The position numbers and the translations under genes are program-made. This document shows positions 16,364 to 24,594 of a DNA stretch of 64,000 bases, piece by piece. This DNA is from Candidatus Aminicenantota bacterium. GTDB taxonomy: Bacteria; Acidobacteriota; Aminicenantia; Aminicenantales; UBA8522. The DNA lies in contig JAFNEO010000024.1 in the NCBI GenBank assembly GCA_017886205.1, positions 1-64,000 on the forward strand, given 5' to 3'. A model generated the notes under the pieces. It did no database searches. It was not told the origin of the DNA and saw nothing but the letters and a program-made list of their open reading frames with translations. Within the stretch, counting starts at the first letter, position 1, and each line of letters begins with the position of its first letter.

Positions 16364-16603
16364 TCAGCGCCGTCCTTCTTCCATCAAATCCCTGAGAGAA
16401 TGTCCCCTGAGACTGTGCTTTCCCCGATATCTGAGGATTTCAGAGATGACTGTTTTTATATCTGCCGATTTCCCGGGATCGGGGGGCTGGAGGACGGCCA
16501 CGGGAACTCCATGTTTGGTGATGGTAATGCGTTCTCCCTTCATGACGCGTTCCAGCAGCTTAGATAATTGGGTTTTTGCCTCATATGCGCCTACACTATC
16601 CAT
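16364..16603 (-). CDS. Phd/YefM-family antitoxin
   Basis: This 79-residue antitoxin has an N-terminal Phd/YefM fold (VGAYEAKTQLSKLLERV, then GERITITKHGVPVAVL). It probably dimerises and binds the operator just upstream. The C-terminal 35 residues (SEILRYRGKHSLRGHSL...) should wrap the toxin. The gene lies first in the pair, as expected for autoregulation. Its Shine-Dalgarno AAGGAG overlaps the edge of the palindromic operator, so bound repressor could block both transcription and, on DNA, the region encoding the ribosome site. Confidence 0.92.
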   Translation of the reverse strand: MDSVGAYEAKTQLSKLLERVMKGERITITKHGVPVAVLQPPDPGKSADIKTVISEILRYRGKHSLRGHSLRDLMEEGRR

Positions 16604-16613
16604 TCAGATCTCC

Positions 16614-16660
16614 TTAGACTAGTCTAAGACTAGTCTAAATATTGCGTCTCATAATGTCAA
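16614..16660 (-). promoter_or_regulatory. Promoter and 25-bp palindromic operator of the Phd/PIN module
   Basis: On the minus strand TTGACA (16655-16660) and TAGACT (16632-16637) are 17 bp apart. The -10 box lies within a perfect 25-bp palindrome with one centre base (16614-16638), formed by two overlapping TTAGACTAGTCTAA units. This is the layout expected for an antitoxin-repressed promoter with two dimer sites. The palindrome ends ten bases before the ATG. Confidence 0.88.
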
Positions 16661-16752
16661 GCGGGAGATCTATTATTCTCAGTTTTTAAAGACGAATAAA
16701 ATTCTTAAAATTCTCATTTTTGCATTCGTGTATTTGTTTATGCGTCACCGAA

Positions 16753-17868
16753 TCAGTAGATGCATTCCCGGGCGGCCTCGGCGTAGGCACGGAGGTTTTC
16801 CGGCGGGGTGTTAAAAAAATGATCGCAGCAGGAGAGGATGTACCCGCCCTCGTATCCGACCTTCTCGAAGAGCTTGAAGACCATCGCCCGGATGTCCTCT
16901 TTTGTTCCTGTCGTCAGGACGTTGAATTGGTCGAGCCCGCCGATGAGCGCCAGGCGCCGCCCGATTTTCGCCTTAAACTCCCAAGGTTCCTGGTTCCCAC
17001 CGATCGACATTGGCGCCAGCGTCTCCGAGGCGTCACATCCATTGGCCACGATCAGCTCCTCGATCCCTTTGGTGCCGCCGCAGGTATGATAGACAACAGA
17101 GAAGCCGAGCGAATGCAAGGCCTCGTGCATTTTCCGGTCGTAGGGCAGACAGAATTCTTGATGGAGGGCCGGAGAGATGAGCGTCGATGAAGCCGCACCA
17201 CCCCCCGTTTCGATCAAGTCGAACCTTGCCCCCCTCATGGTCTCGATGAAACGCAGTTTTTTCTCGAGGAGGATATGGAGGAGCTCGTGCACCCACGCCG
17301 GTTTGTCGAAGCAGCACAGCATCAGCTCCTGGATATCGATGAGGCAGGCGGCGTGCTGCCAGCAGCCGGCCTGGTCGCCCCAGACGAACCCGCGCAGGAT
17401 GCCCCTGTCGCCGATGAGGTCCCAGGCCCGGTTCACGGCCGCCGGGTCGAGCCTGGGGACGGGCATGTATTTTTCAATCAGGCGGATATCCTCGTCCCGC
17501 TTGATCAGGTATTCGGTAATCCAGGTCGTCGTCCGGTCCCCCGCCGTTTTGTAGGTCAGCGTCCCACCCGGCGTCCGGATGGTGTGATGGCAGACCCTGT
17601 GATCCGGGTCGGCGCTCATCACTTCGACCTCGTCCCGCCATTCCGAGGTAGAGAACTTAGTGAAGTCGGCCTCGGCCACCCAGAACTGGCCCATGTCCTG
17701 GAAGGATTGGACGGCGGCGTCCAATCCGAACAGCTCGAACGCCTCGAGGTCGCTGATCCCCCCCAGATGTGTATCCAGGTGGTACTTCTGCCATTGATGG
17801 ACCGTGGCCGGCAGCCGATCCGGCCTCCCCTTCTTTAGAGCGCAGAGCATCCGCTCTTTAGATGTCAT
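16753..17868 (-). CDS. URO-D/MtaA family protein (probable corrinoid methyltransferase-like)
   Basis: This 371-residue URO-D-fold protein is the second of its family in the window. I place the start at ATG 17868, giving MTSKERMLCALKKGRPDR, which aligns with the start of the protein at 10794; the track's TTG 17904 is less likely. HTC near residue 260 and a later SCCDHFFNTPPENL cysteine near 347 fit the His-x-Cys...Cys zinc site of MtaA-type methyltransferases, more fully than in the first paralog. This favours methyl transfer over uroporphyrinogen decarboxylation. No corrinoid protein gene is adjacent, so the substrate is unknown. It stands alone between the toxin module and a divergent secreted-protein gene. 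Confidence 0.82.
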   Translation of the reverse strand: MTSKERMLCALKKGRPDRLPATVHQWQKYHLDTHLGGISDLEAFELFGLDAAVQSFQDMGQFWVAEADFTKFSTSEWRDEVEVMSADPDHRVCHHTIRTPGGTLTYKTAGDRTTTWITEYLIKRDEDIRLIEKYMPVPRLDPAAVNRAWDLIGDRGILRGFVWGDQAGCWQHAACLIDIQELMLCCFDKPAWVHELLHILLEKKLRFIETMRGARFDLIETGGGAASSTLISPALHQEFCLPYDRKMHEALHSLGFSVVYHTCGGTKGIEELIVANGCDASETLAPMSIGGNQEPWEFKAKIGRRLALIGGLDQFNVLTTGTKEDIRAMVFKLFEKVGYEGGYILSCCDHFFNTPPENLRAYAEAARECIY

Positions 17869-18008
17869 GCTCGGGATTATAGAAGCGTCGCCGGGTCCGG
17901 TCAATATGGCTGGACGCCCGGCGGGTCTTGATTTCTCCTGCCCTTTGTGCTAAAAATAGGCCTAAATATGATTATTCTTATAGGATTAGTAAATTCAAGG
18001 AGGACGAA

Positions 18009-18548
18009 ATGAAAAAGAGGATCGCGTTTTTTCTGATCCTGACCGCTGGGTGTTTCTTTCTATTGACCGCCCAGACCACGCAGAAAACCGTCAGCTTCAA
18101 GAAACTCCAAGAGTTTCTGCCCAAGATCGACCTCAGCGGGTTCAACCGGCTGAAGCCCGGCGGAGAGACCAGCTCGGCCATGGGGATGTCGACTTCGGAG
18201 GCCCATGTCAACTATGAAAAGGGCGGCGGCGATAACTCCATCACCATCGAGGTCAAGATCAACGATATGGCCGGCATCCCGTTCGCCCAGATGGGCGCAT
18301 CCATGATGGGGATGACCGAGTTTGAGAACGAGACCGAAAACGGTTACGAGAAGTCGGTCAAGGTCCAGGGCTTCCCGGGAACGGAGAAAGTCGATAATTC
18401 TGAGGACAACAAGTCCACTGAGATCATGCTGTATGTCGGCAACCGGTTCACGGTCGAGCTCCATGGAAGGGGCACCAGCGATGCGGCCCTCCTCCATAAG
18501 CTCCTCGACGACATGAAACTGGCCGACCTGTCCAAGCTGACTCAATAA
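18009..18548 (+). CDS. Secreted protein of unknown function
   Basis: I do not recognise this 179-residue protein. A signal peptide is clear (MKKRIAFFLILTAGCFFLLTAQ). The mature part has a short helix-like stretch (SFKKLQEFLPKIDL), a methionine/glycine-rich segment (AQMGASMMGMTEF) and beta-rich text to the end. The start ATG 18009 has AAGGAGGA six bases upstream; the track start 17928 adds 27 unlikely residues. TTGTGC and TATGAT at 17945-17972 could be a weak promoter. It lies divergent from the URO-D gene with no obvious partner. A periplasmic location is likely. Confidence 0.75.
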   Translation: MKKRIAFFLILTAGCFFLLTAQTTQKTVSFKKLQEFLPKIDLSGFNRLKPGGETSSAMGMSTSEAHVNYEKGGGDNSITIEVKINDMAGIPFAQMGASMMGMTEFENETENGYEKSVKVQGFPGTEKVDNSEDNKSTEIMLYVGNRFTVELHGRGTSDAALLHKLLDDMKLADLSKLTQ

Positions 18549-18915
18549 ATACCGCTTCGACGCGAGCCCATTCCTTCCCAAGGGGTGGGAAGATAGACGG
18601 ACCCTTCATGCTTTGGTTCGAGGGTCTAGTTCCGCCTATCAACCAACCCTAGCTTGAGTTGGGACTTGGAGATGAAGAAGCGACCTCTCGGGTCTAGCCT
18701 TCCCGAAGCGCTCTCCGGGTGGAGCTCTGACGTCTCCGAATCCCAATCATCTTTCCTTGACATCGGCTAACGCAAAACGATAGGCTCTGGAGTTGGCCGC
18801 GGCCGGGCCGAAACTGCGCCCGCCGCACGCCGCTCAACGGAGGCCGCCATGAGAGTCCGCCGGACGGTCAAGACCTGGTTTCTTATGACTTTCCTTGTCC
18901 CTGAGGATTAGGGTC
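18549..18915. other. 367-bp gap with strong hairpin potential
   Basis: No gene is seen. An imperfect hairpin spans 18591-18640 (GATAG-CGGACCCT with AGGGTC...TCCGCCTATC). A second follows (CCAAC...GTTGG, about 18642-18662). TTGACA at 18757-18762 with a poor -10 near 18779 may be the promoter for the gene at 18916. The structured part could be a terminator for the preceding gene or a small RNA; there is no T-tract. Confidence 0.5.
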
Positions 18916-21585
18916 ATGCGCATCCGAACTAGCGTCCCGATCTTGATTGTACTTCTCTGCTGGCCGACTATCCTAATTTCCCAGGAAAAAAGCCACGATT
19001 CCCTAGACGAATTCGTCATCAAGACGCCCGGACAGTTCAACGGCTACACGAACTACTGGCACAGCATTTTTTGGGAATGGCGGCAGTACGGGAATCTCTT
19101 CCAACTGAGCATTCCCGACGTGGCCGGGACCATCGCTCAGAGCAAGGTCGATACGTCCGAGGAACTGGGAATCCCCGGGTTGCGCCTGCAGGAAGGATTT
19201 CTGGCGGCGTTGCTGAGCGCTCCGGTGCAGGAACTCGAAAACCCTCCCTTGGAGGAGGTCGAGAAGACACTCGGCGAGTCAAACCTCCTGCTCTATGTCG
19301 ATGCCGCCACCGAGCTGGGGAAGAGGCTCGCCCAGAAGGATTCCGAGGAGGGAGATTGGCGACGGAGACTCCGGAGTCACCAGCTCAACGCCGCCGATTT
19401 CCGGGACGTCCGGGCGTCCTATCTGGAAAAAGGCGATCGAAAGCTGTTTGTCGTGCTCGCGGAGGCAAAAGAAGACAGAGAGCATTTCCGGCAGCTCGTC
19501 GGCGGCGTCCGCGATGTCTTAACAAAGTACGACCTGCACCGCGGCTGGTTCGGGACGGGGACCCTGCTGCACAGCGTAACCTGCCATCCGGGGCACCCAC
19601 TGGATGTCATCGCCGCCGGGCTCGGCCAGGGCAATGATTGGTTCACCTTCAGCGGCTACATGGACTATCTTCTCCAGGCGCAGCTCCCAGAATGGCTGGG
19701 CAGAGTCGGTCTGGACGTCGTCACCGACGTGGGCACGGGCAAGGCGACCCACAGCTTCGGGTCGGACGCCTATGGCTGCAGGAACTGGGACGGCATCAAG
19801 ATTCAAGACATGCCCACGGAGCAGGAATGGATCCGGTTCGTCCGGGAGCGCGGGGGGTTCATCTTCCGGCCTGTGTTCAGCGATGACTGCGATCCCTATG
19901 AATATGATGGCACCATCGCCATCGAAGGCAATAAGAAACAGATCGACACCGAAGAGAGGCCGTTCATCCTCCAGACCGGCTTGATTCGGGAAGAGGCGCC
20001 GGCGGCCATGGTCCTCTTCGCTCCCCGGGGTCAACACTGGAGCCGGGAGGCGATGTGGGAAGCCATCCTGGGAAGAAGAGAAGTTGGGATCCTCCCGCTC
20101 GGCAAGATGCTCGGGCCAAAGACCTTCCGGAACGCGCTCCAGATGCTTCTTCTCGACAGGGTTTACCTGGAGGACTATTTCGGCGACCAGGTTCAGATGC
20201 GGGCCGACATCGAGGGACGCCTGCTCCGAATCCGGTTGGCCAATGTTCGCGGGGCAGAGATCGCCGGAAACCTGCAAATCATTTCCGCGCCGGAGATCAC
20301 CGTCATGGATCCGCCATCTCTTCAAGTGGTTATTCCGCCGCGCTCGGTACAGGATTTCTCATTCCGCATCCAGCCCGGGCGGGAAGCGATGGGCCGCACG
20401 AACCCGGTGCTTGCGACTTTGACTTGGGCGTCCCATAAGAAGCAAACTCTTGCCATCATGGACCTGCCGCCCGCGATTTCGGTGCACAAGCTTCTCTATG
20501 GACAGTCGCCCGAAGTGGTCTTCCCGGTATCTGTTCACAACTTCGGGGATAACGCCGTTTTTCCCGTCTACATCGAGGTCTGTGCGGCAGCTTCTCCTCA
20601 CAAAGCCGTCTATCAGAAAACGGAAACGTGCGAAGCCCCGCCCGGAGGATTCAAGGAGATGACCTTCAGGCTCCCTCTCAAACCCGGCGCTTATGGTGTC
20701 AAGGTCAACGCGCTCGGAGCTGCGGCGGAAAGCCAGCTGGGTGTCGAAGCCCCCTCCGGGCGGGCGACCTGCACCCCGGTCGACCTCAATAACGACGGCA
20801 TCCCTGAGTACAGGATGGAAAATGACAGCGTGAAGGTGACCCTACTCGCAACCGGAGCCCGGATCATCGAGTACATCGTCAAAGAGAGAAACGATAACGT
20901 CCTGTTCAAGCTCTGGCCGGAAAAAGAGAGCACCGATAAACGGCCGTTCCGGGAGCGGGGCTTTTATCCCTACGGCGGGTTCGAGGATTTCCTGGGGCAG
21001 GCCAGCATCGAGACGCACGGGGTTTATGACGCCGAGGTCGTCAAGACGGATGGCCCCTATGTCCAGGTGCGGATGGCCGCGGATTATTACGGCAATCGGC
21101 TTGAAAAAATCTTCACGCTATACGGAAACTCGCCCCTCGTCGAGGTCCGCTTTGCCCTGACTTTCCGGAACCCGGAGCTGAACATGCTGGGCCCCCAGCC
21201 GATCCTCGCGCTCGGCGAAAAGCACTGGACCGAGGACGTCTTCGTCGTTCCCACAGTCTCGGGACAGCGGGAGTTGCGCATGCGCCCGGAAGAATATTTC
21301 GGCGAAGTCATGTTCCTGAAGGAAGGCTGGAATGCCGGCCGCGATACGGTCGAGGACATCTCTTTTGCCGGCGCCTTTCCAGTGAGCGAGCCGGAGTTCC
21401 TCCACATGTGGATGAACCATCCGTCCAACGGGGAATCGCAACACTACTACGCCGAGTTCCAGCCCTGGGTGCCGATCTTCCAGAAAAATGTGCGCTATTT
21501 ATCATACTATCTCTGGGGTGCCGCAGGATCGTGGGAGAACGCCGTCGCCGAGCTGCGCCGGAGGAACCTGATCACCAGCCGCTAA
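18916..21585 (+). CDS. Large secreted protein of unknown family
   Basis: This 889-residue exported protein does not match a family I can name. A signal peptide ends near ILISQ (about residue 23). The first 430 residues are mixed alpha/beta and contain DVGTGKATHSFGSDAYGCRNWDG-like text and FRPVFSDDCDPYEYDG, rich in Asp, Trp and Tyr. About 430-610 looks like one or two beta-sandwich domains. An EF-hand-like loop DLNNDGIPEYR lies near 626, followed by a C-terminal domain (640-880) that reads like the galactose-mutarotase-type sandwich of glycan-active enzymes. A role in polysaccharide breakdown is possible but unproven. ATG 18916 is preferred over TTG 18895. A strong hairpin lies downstream. Confidence 0.7.
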   Translation: MRIRTSVPILIVLLCWPTILISQEKSHDSLDEFVIKTPGQFNGYTNYWHSIFWEWRQYGNLFQLSIPDVAGTIAQSKVDTSEELGIPGLRLQEGFLAALLSAPVQELENPPLEEVEKTLGESNLLLYVDAATELGKRLAQKDSEEGDWRRRLRSHQLNAADFRDVRASYLEKGDRKLFVVLAEAKEDREHFRQLVGGVRDVLTKYDLHRGWFGTGTLLHSVTCHPGHPLDVIAAGLGQGNDWFTFSGYMDYLLQAQLPEWLGRVGLDVVTDVGTGKATHSFGSDAYGCRNWDGIKIQDMPTEQEWIRFVRERGGFIFRPVFSDDCDPYEYDGTIAIEGNKKQIDTEERPFILQTGLIREEAPAAMVLFAPRGQHWSREAMWEAILGRREVGILPLGKMLGPKTFRNALQMLLLDRVYLEDYFGDQVQMRADIEGRLLRIRLANVRGAEIAGNLQIISAPEITVMDPPSLQVVIPPRSVQDFSFRIQPGREAMGRTNPVLATLTWASHKKQTLAIMDLPPAISVHKLLYGQSPEVVFPVSVHNFGDNAVFPVYIEVCAAASPHKAVYQKTETCEAPPGGFKEMTFRLPLKPGAYGVKVNALGAAAESQLGVEAPSGRATCTPVDLNNDGIPEYRMENDSVKVTLLATGARIIEYIVKERNDNVLFKLWPEKESTDKRPFRERGFYPYGGFEDFLGQASIETHGVYDAEVVKTDGPYVQVRMAADYYGNRLEKIFTLYGNSPLVEVRFALTFRNPELNMLGPQPILALGEKHWTEDVFVVPTVSGQRELRMRPEEYFGEVMFLKEGWNAGRDTVEDISFAGAFPVSEPEFLHMWMNHPSNGESQHYYAEFQPWVPIFQKNVRYLSYYLWGAAGSWENAVAELRRRNLITSR

Positions 21586-21647
21586 TTCGTTTTATTTCAG
21601 CGATATGCAATTCGTGGCCTAAATTCGAAAGGGGCCGATCGAAAAAG

Positions 21648-21671
21648 GAAAATAGGAGCGTCCCCGTTTCT
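21648..21671. repeat. Copy of the GAAAATAGG / GTCCCCGTTTCT repeat
   Basis: GAAAATAGG, three bases, then GTCCCCGTTTCT matches 13943-13966 at 23 of 24 positions. It lies in the gap between two convergent genes, just before a hairpin terminator. Confidence 0.8.
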
Positions 21672-21680
21672 GGCTGGAGA

Positions 21681-21713
21681 GAGTGCGGAAGGACCCTTAG
21701 GCCTTCCGCACTC
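21681..21713. terminator. Hairpin between convergent genes
   Basis: GAGTGCGGAAGG pairs perfectly with CCTTCCGCACTC (12 bp) around a nine-base loop. It sits in the 159-bp gap between the unknown secreted-protein gene and gdhA, which converge. There is no strong T-tract on either side, so termination could be weak or Rho-aided. Confidence 0.7.
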
Positions 21714-21744
21714 CCCGATAAGAAGGAGTCATCAAGGATATTGC

Positions 21745-23106
21745 TTAGACTAAACCCTGCTCCATCATCGCCCGGGCTACCTTGAGGAAACCGCCGATGT
21801 TGGCGCCATTGATATAGTTGCCCGGGGTCCCGTAGGCGACCGCCGACTCCACACAGGTCTTGTGGATGCTTTTCATGATCTGGTGCAGCCGCTTGTCGAC
21901 TTCGTCCCTGGTCCAACTCAGCCGCATACTGTTCTGGCACATCTCTAAACCGGAAGTGGCCACGCCGCCGGCGTTGGCCGCTTTGCCCGGGGCGAACAGG
22001 ATCTTGGCGTCGAGAAAGATGTCGACACCCTCGGGAGTCGTCGGCATGTTAGCGCCCTCGGCGACCACGTACACGCCGTTTTTAACCAGGTTCTTCGCAT
22101 CCTTGGCATTGATCTCGTTCTGGGTGGCGCTGGGGAAGGCGCAATCGGCCTTGATGTCCCAGAGCGGGTTGTGATCCAGGCCCGGCGTCAGGGGCGTGTA
22201 GGTCACTCCCTTGAACTTGTCCGCATATTCTTTGATCCGGCCCCGCCTGACGTTCTTCAGGTCCATAACGAAATCGAGCTTCTTCGAATCGATCCCGGCC
22301 GGATCGTAAATCACGCCGTTAGAGTCAGAGAGAGTCACCGTCTTCCCTCCGAGTTGGTTGATTTTCTCGATCGTGTACTGGGCGACATTGCCGCTCCCGG
22401 AAACGAGGCAAGTCCTCCCCTCGAAAGTCTGCTTTCTTGTGGCCAGCATCTCGGCCGCGAAATAGACGGCGCCGTAGCCCGTCGCTTCAGGCCGGATGAG
22501 GGAGCCGCCCCAGTCCAACCCCTTCCCTGTCAGCACTCCGGTCACCTCGTTCCTTAGCTTTCGGTACTGGCCGTACAGGAAGCCGATCTCGCGTCCGCCC
22601 ACGCCGATATCTCCGGCTGGAACGTCGGTGTCCGGACCGATGTGCCGGAAGAGCTCGTTCATGAAGCTCTGGCACAACCGCATCACTTCGTTGTCGCTCT
22701 TTCCCTTGGGGTCGAAATCGCAGCCGCCCTTCCCTCCGCCCATGGGTAGGGTCGTCAGCGCGTTCTTGAAGACCTGCTCAAAGGCCAGGAACTTCAGGAT
22801 CCCCAGGTTGACCGTGCGATGAAAGCGGAGGCCTCCCTTGTAGGGACCGATGGCGCTGTTCATCTGGATGCGGTAGCCGCGGTTAACCTGGATCTCACCG
22901 GCGTCGTCCATCCAGCTCACCCGGAACATGAGCACCCTCTCCGGCTCGGCGATCCGCTCCAGGATCTTGGCCTTACGGTACTCGGGGTGCCGCTCGAGGA
23001 CCAGAGAAATGGAGTTCACCACCTCATAAACGGCCTGGTGGAACTCGGGCTGGGCCGGGTTCTTGGCCTTGGTCTCGTCCATGAAGTCCTTGACATAATT
23101 GCTCAT
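21745..23106 (-). CDS. gdhA: Glutamate dehydrogenase, hexameric (NADP-type)
   Basis: This 453-residue enzyme interconverts 2-oxoglutarate plus ammonia and glutamate in the cytoplasm. The length and the text YKGGLRFH, MGGGKGGCDFDP (with the catalytic lysine) and VPAGDIGVGGREIG match the E. coli GdhA-type subfamily, usually NADP-linked and biosynthetic. A C-terminal Rossmann domain has VSGSGNVAQYT. AAAGGAG precedes the ATG. An inverted repeat, GTTATGAA with TTCATAAC (23119-23126 and 23164-23171), lies in its leader and could be an operator. It is divergent from a second GDH-like gene whose active site is altered. Confidence 0.95.
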   Translation of the reverse strand: MSNYVKDFMDETKAKNPAQPEFHQAVYEVVNSISLVLERHPEYRKAKILERIAEPERVLMFRVSWMDDAGEIQVNRGYRIQMNSAIGPYKGGLRFHRTVNLGILKFLAFEQVFKNALTTLPMGGGKGGCDFDPKGKSDNEVMRLCQSFMNELFRHIGPDTDVPAGDIGVGGREIGFLYGQYRKLRNEVTGVLTGKGLDWGGSLIRPEATGYGAVYFAAEMLATRKQTFEGRTCLVSGSGNVAQYTIEKINQLGGKTVTLSDSNGVIYDPAGIDSKKLDFVMDLKNVRRGRIKEYADKFKGVTYTPLTPGLDHNPLWDIKADCAFPSATQNEINAKDAKNLVKNGVYVVAEGANMPTTPEGVDIFLDAKILFAPGKAANAGGVATSGLEMCQNSMRLSWTRDEVDKRLHQIMKSIHKTCVESAVAYGTPGNYINGANIGGFLKVARAMMEQGLV

Positions 23107-23252
23107 AAAGACTCCTTTGTTATGAAATCGTGTGCGATGAATTTTTATGATTCACCGCCCTCCTTCATAACGCAAAATTGTTAGCGGTTTATTTGGGTTG
23201 TGTTGGGATTTCAATAAAAATTGACCCGTTTTCTCCGGGGCAATCCGCTTCC

Positions 23253-23281
23253 TTGACTTTTGCCAGGGCTCAGTTTATTTT
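23253..23281 (+). promoter_or_regulatory. Promoter of the GDH-paralog / ATP-grasp operon
   Basis: TTGACT (23253-23258) and TATTTT (23276-23281) are spaced by 17 bp, 27 bp ahead of the ATG at 23308. It serves an operon of three overlapping genes and is divergent from gdhA. Confidence 0.6.
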
Positions 23282-23307
23282 TAAAAGAAAAAGAGAGGAA
23301 AGACGGC

Positions 23308-24594
23308 ATGGGCAAAGAGGCGTTCAATTCGTTTGTTACCGCTCAATTCCAGTTCGACCGGACGGCGGAATGGCTGGGGCTGGACCTGCCGACCCGCGAG
23401 CTCCTCCGCTCTCCTTTGAAAGAGCATCAATTCCTCATCCCCCTCCGGATGGACGACGGCAGCGTCAGGGTCTTCCGCGGCTTCCGCGTGCTTCACAACG
23501 ACGCCCGCGGACCGGGCAAGGGAGGCATCCGGTTTCATCCCCATGAGACCATCGATACCATCCGCGCCCTGGCCATGTGGATGACGTGGAAGTGCGCTCT
23601 GTTGGATATCCCGCTCGGTGGAAGCAGCGGCGGCGTCGCCTGCGACCCTCACTACTTAACTCTACGAGAGCAGGAGCAGCTCTGCCGGAGCTGGGTCAAG
23701 CGGCTCGTTCACGAACTCGGTCCCCAGGTCGATGTCCCAGCCCCTGACATCATGACCGGCGCCCAGCACATGCTCTGGATGCTCGACGAATACGAATCCC
23801 TGCGCGGGGAGAAGGTCCCCGGGTTTATCACCGGGAAGCCGGTCGGGATGGGCGGCTCCGTCGGCCGCCTCGAGGCTGCCGGCTTTGGCCTGGTCTTCGC
23901 CCTGCGCGAAGCGCTCAAGGAGCTGGACATGTCGGCAGACGGAGCGACGGCGAGCGTCCAGGGATTCGGCAACGTCGCCCAGCACGCCGTCCGCCTTTTC
24001 GAGCAGATCGGCGGCCGGGTGGTCTGTGTATCCTGCTGGGACCAGAAAGACGCCGTCTCCTATGCCTATAAAAAAGAGCCCAGTATCGAAGTCCAGGCTC
24101 TGGCCGGGATCACGGACCGCTTCGGCGGGATCGACAAGGAGAAGGCCGCAAAAATGGGGTACGACGTTCTCCCCGGAGAAGCCTGGCTATCCCAGGACGT
24201 GGACATCCTCATCCCCGCGGCCGTCGAGAACCAGATCACAGAGGAGAATGTGCAGGTTATCCATCGGCGCGTCCGGGTCATCGCCGAAGGGGCTAATGGT
24301 CCGACCACCGTCGGCGCCGATCGGACGATCGGCGAGCGGGGCATCCTCGTCATCCCGGATATCCTGGCCAACGCCGGGGGAGTCACCTGCAGCTACTTCG
24401 AACAGGTCCAGAGCAACATGAACTACTACTGGGAGAAGGACGAGGTCCTCGGGAAGCTCGACGTCAAGATGACCTCTGCCTTCAACGATGTCCTCGAGTT
24501 CGCCAAGAAAAAGAACCTGCCGATGAGAAACGCGGCCTTTTCCATCGCCGTGGCACGAGTGGCCCAGGCCTGCAAGGACCGCGGGTGGGTTTGA
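23308..24594 (+). CDS. Glutamate dehydrogenase paralog lacking the catalytic lysine
   Basis: This 428-residue protein has the full Glu/Leu/Phe/Val dehydrogenase layout of the GudB/RocG type: KGGIRFHP, VPAPDIMT, QGFGNVAQ, AAVENQITEEN, EGANGPTT and ANAGGVT. However, the GGxKGG motif reads GGSSGG, so the catalytic lysine is replaced by serine. The GRxxATG motif reads GRLEAAG. Such changes should abolish normal dehydrogenase activity and suggest a regulatory or sensor subunit, as in GDH pairs where one subunit is regulatory. ATG 23308 follows GAGAGG; the track start 23260 adds residues overlapping the promoter. It overlaps the next gene by 10 nt, so its output is tied to the ATP-grasp proteins. 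Confidence 0.9.
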   Translation: MGKEAFNSFVTAQFQFDRTAEWLGLDLPTRELLRSPLKEHQFLIPLRMDDGSVRVFRGFRVLHNDARGPGKGGIRFHPHETIDTIRALAMWMTWKCALLDIPLGGSSGGVACDPHYLTLREQEQLCRSWVKRLVHELGPQVDVPAPDIMTGAQHMLWMLDEYESLRGEKVPGFITGKPVGMGGSVGRLEAAGFGLVFALREALKELDMSADGATASVQGFGNVAQHAVRLFEQIGGRVVCVSCWDQKDAVSYAYKKEPSIEVQALAGITDRFGGIDKEKAAKMGYDVLPGEAWLSQDVDILIPAAVENQITEENVQVIHRRVRVIAEGANGPTTVGADRTIGERGILVIPDILANAGGVTCSYFEQVQSNMNYYWEKDEVLGKLDVKMTSAFNDVLEFAKKKNLPMRNAAFSIAVARVAQACKDRGWV

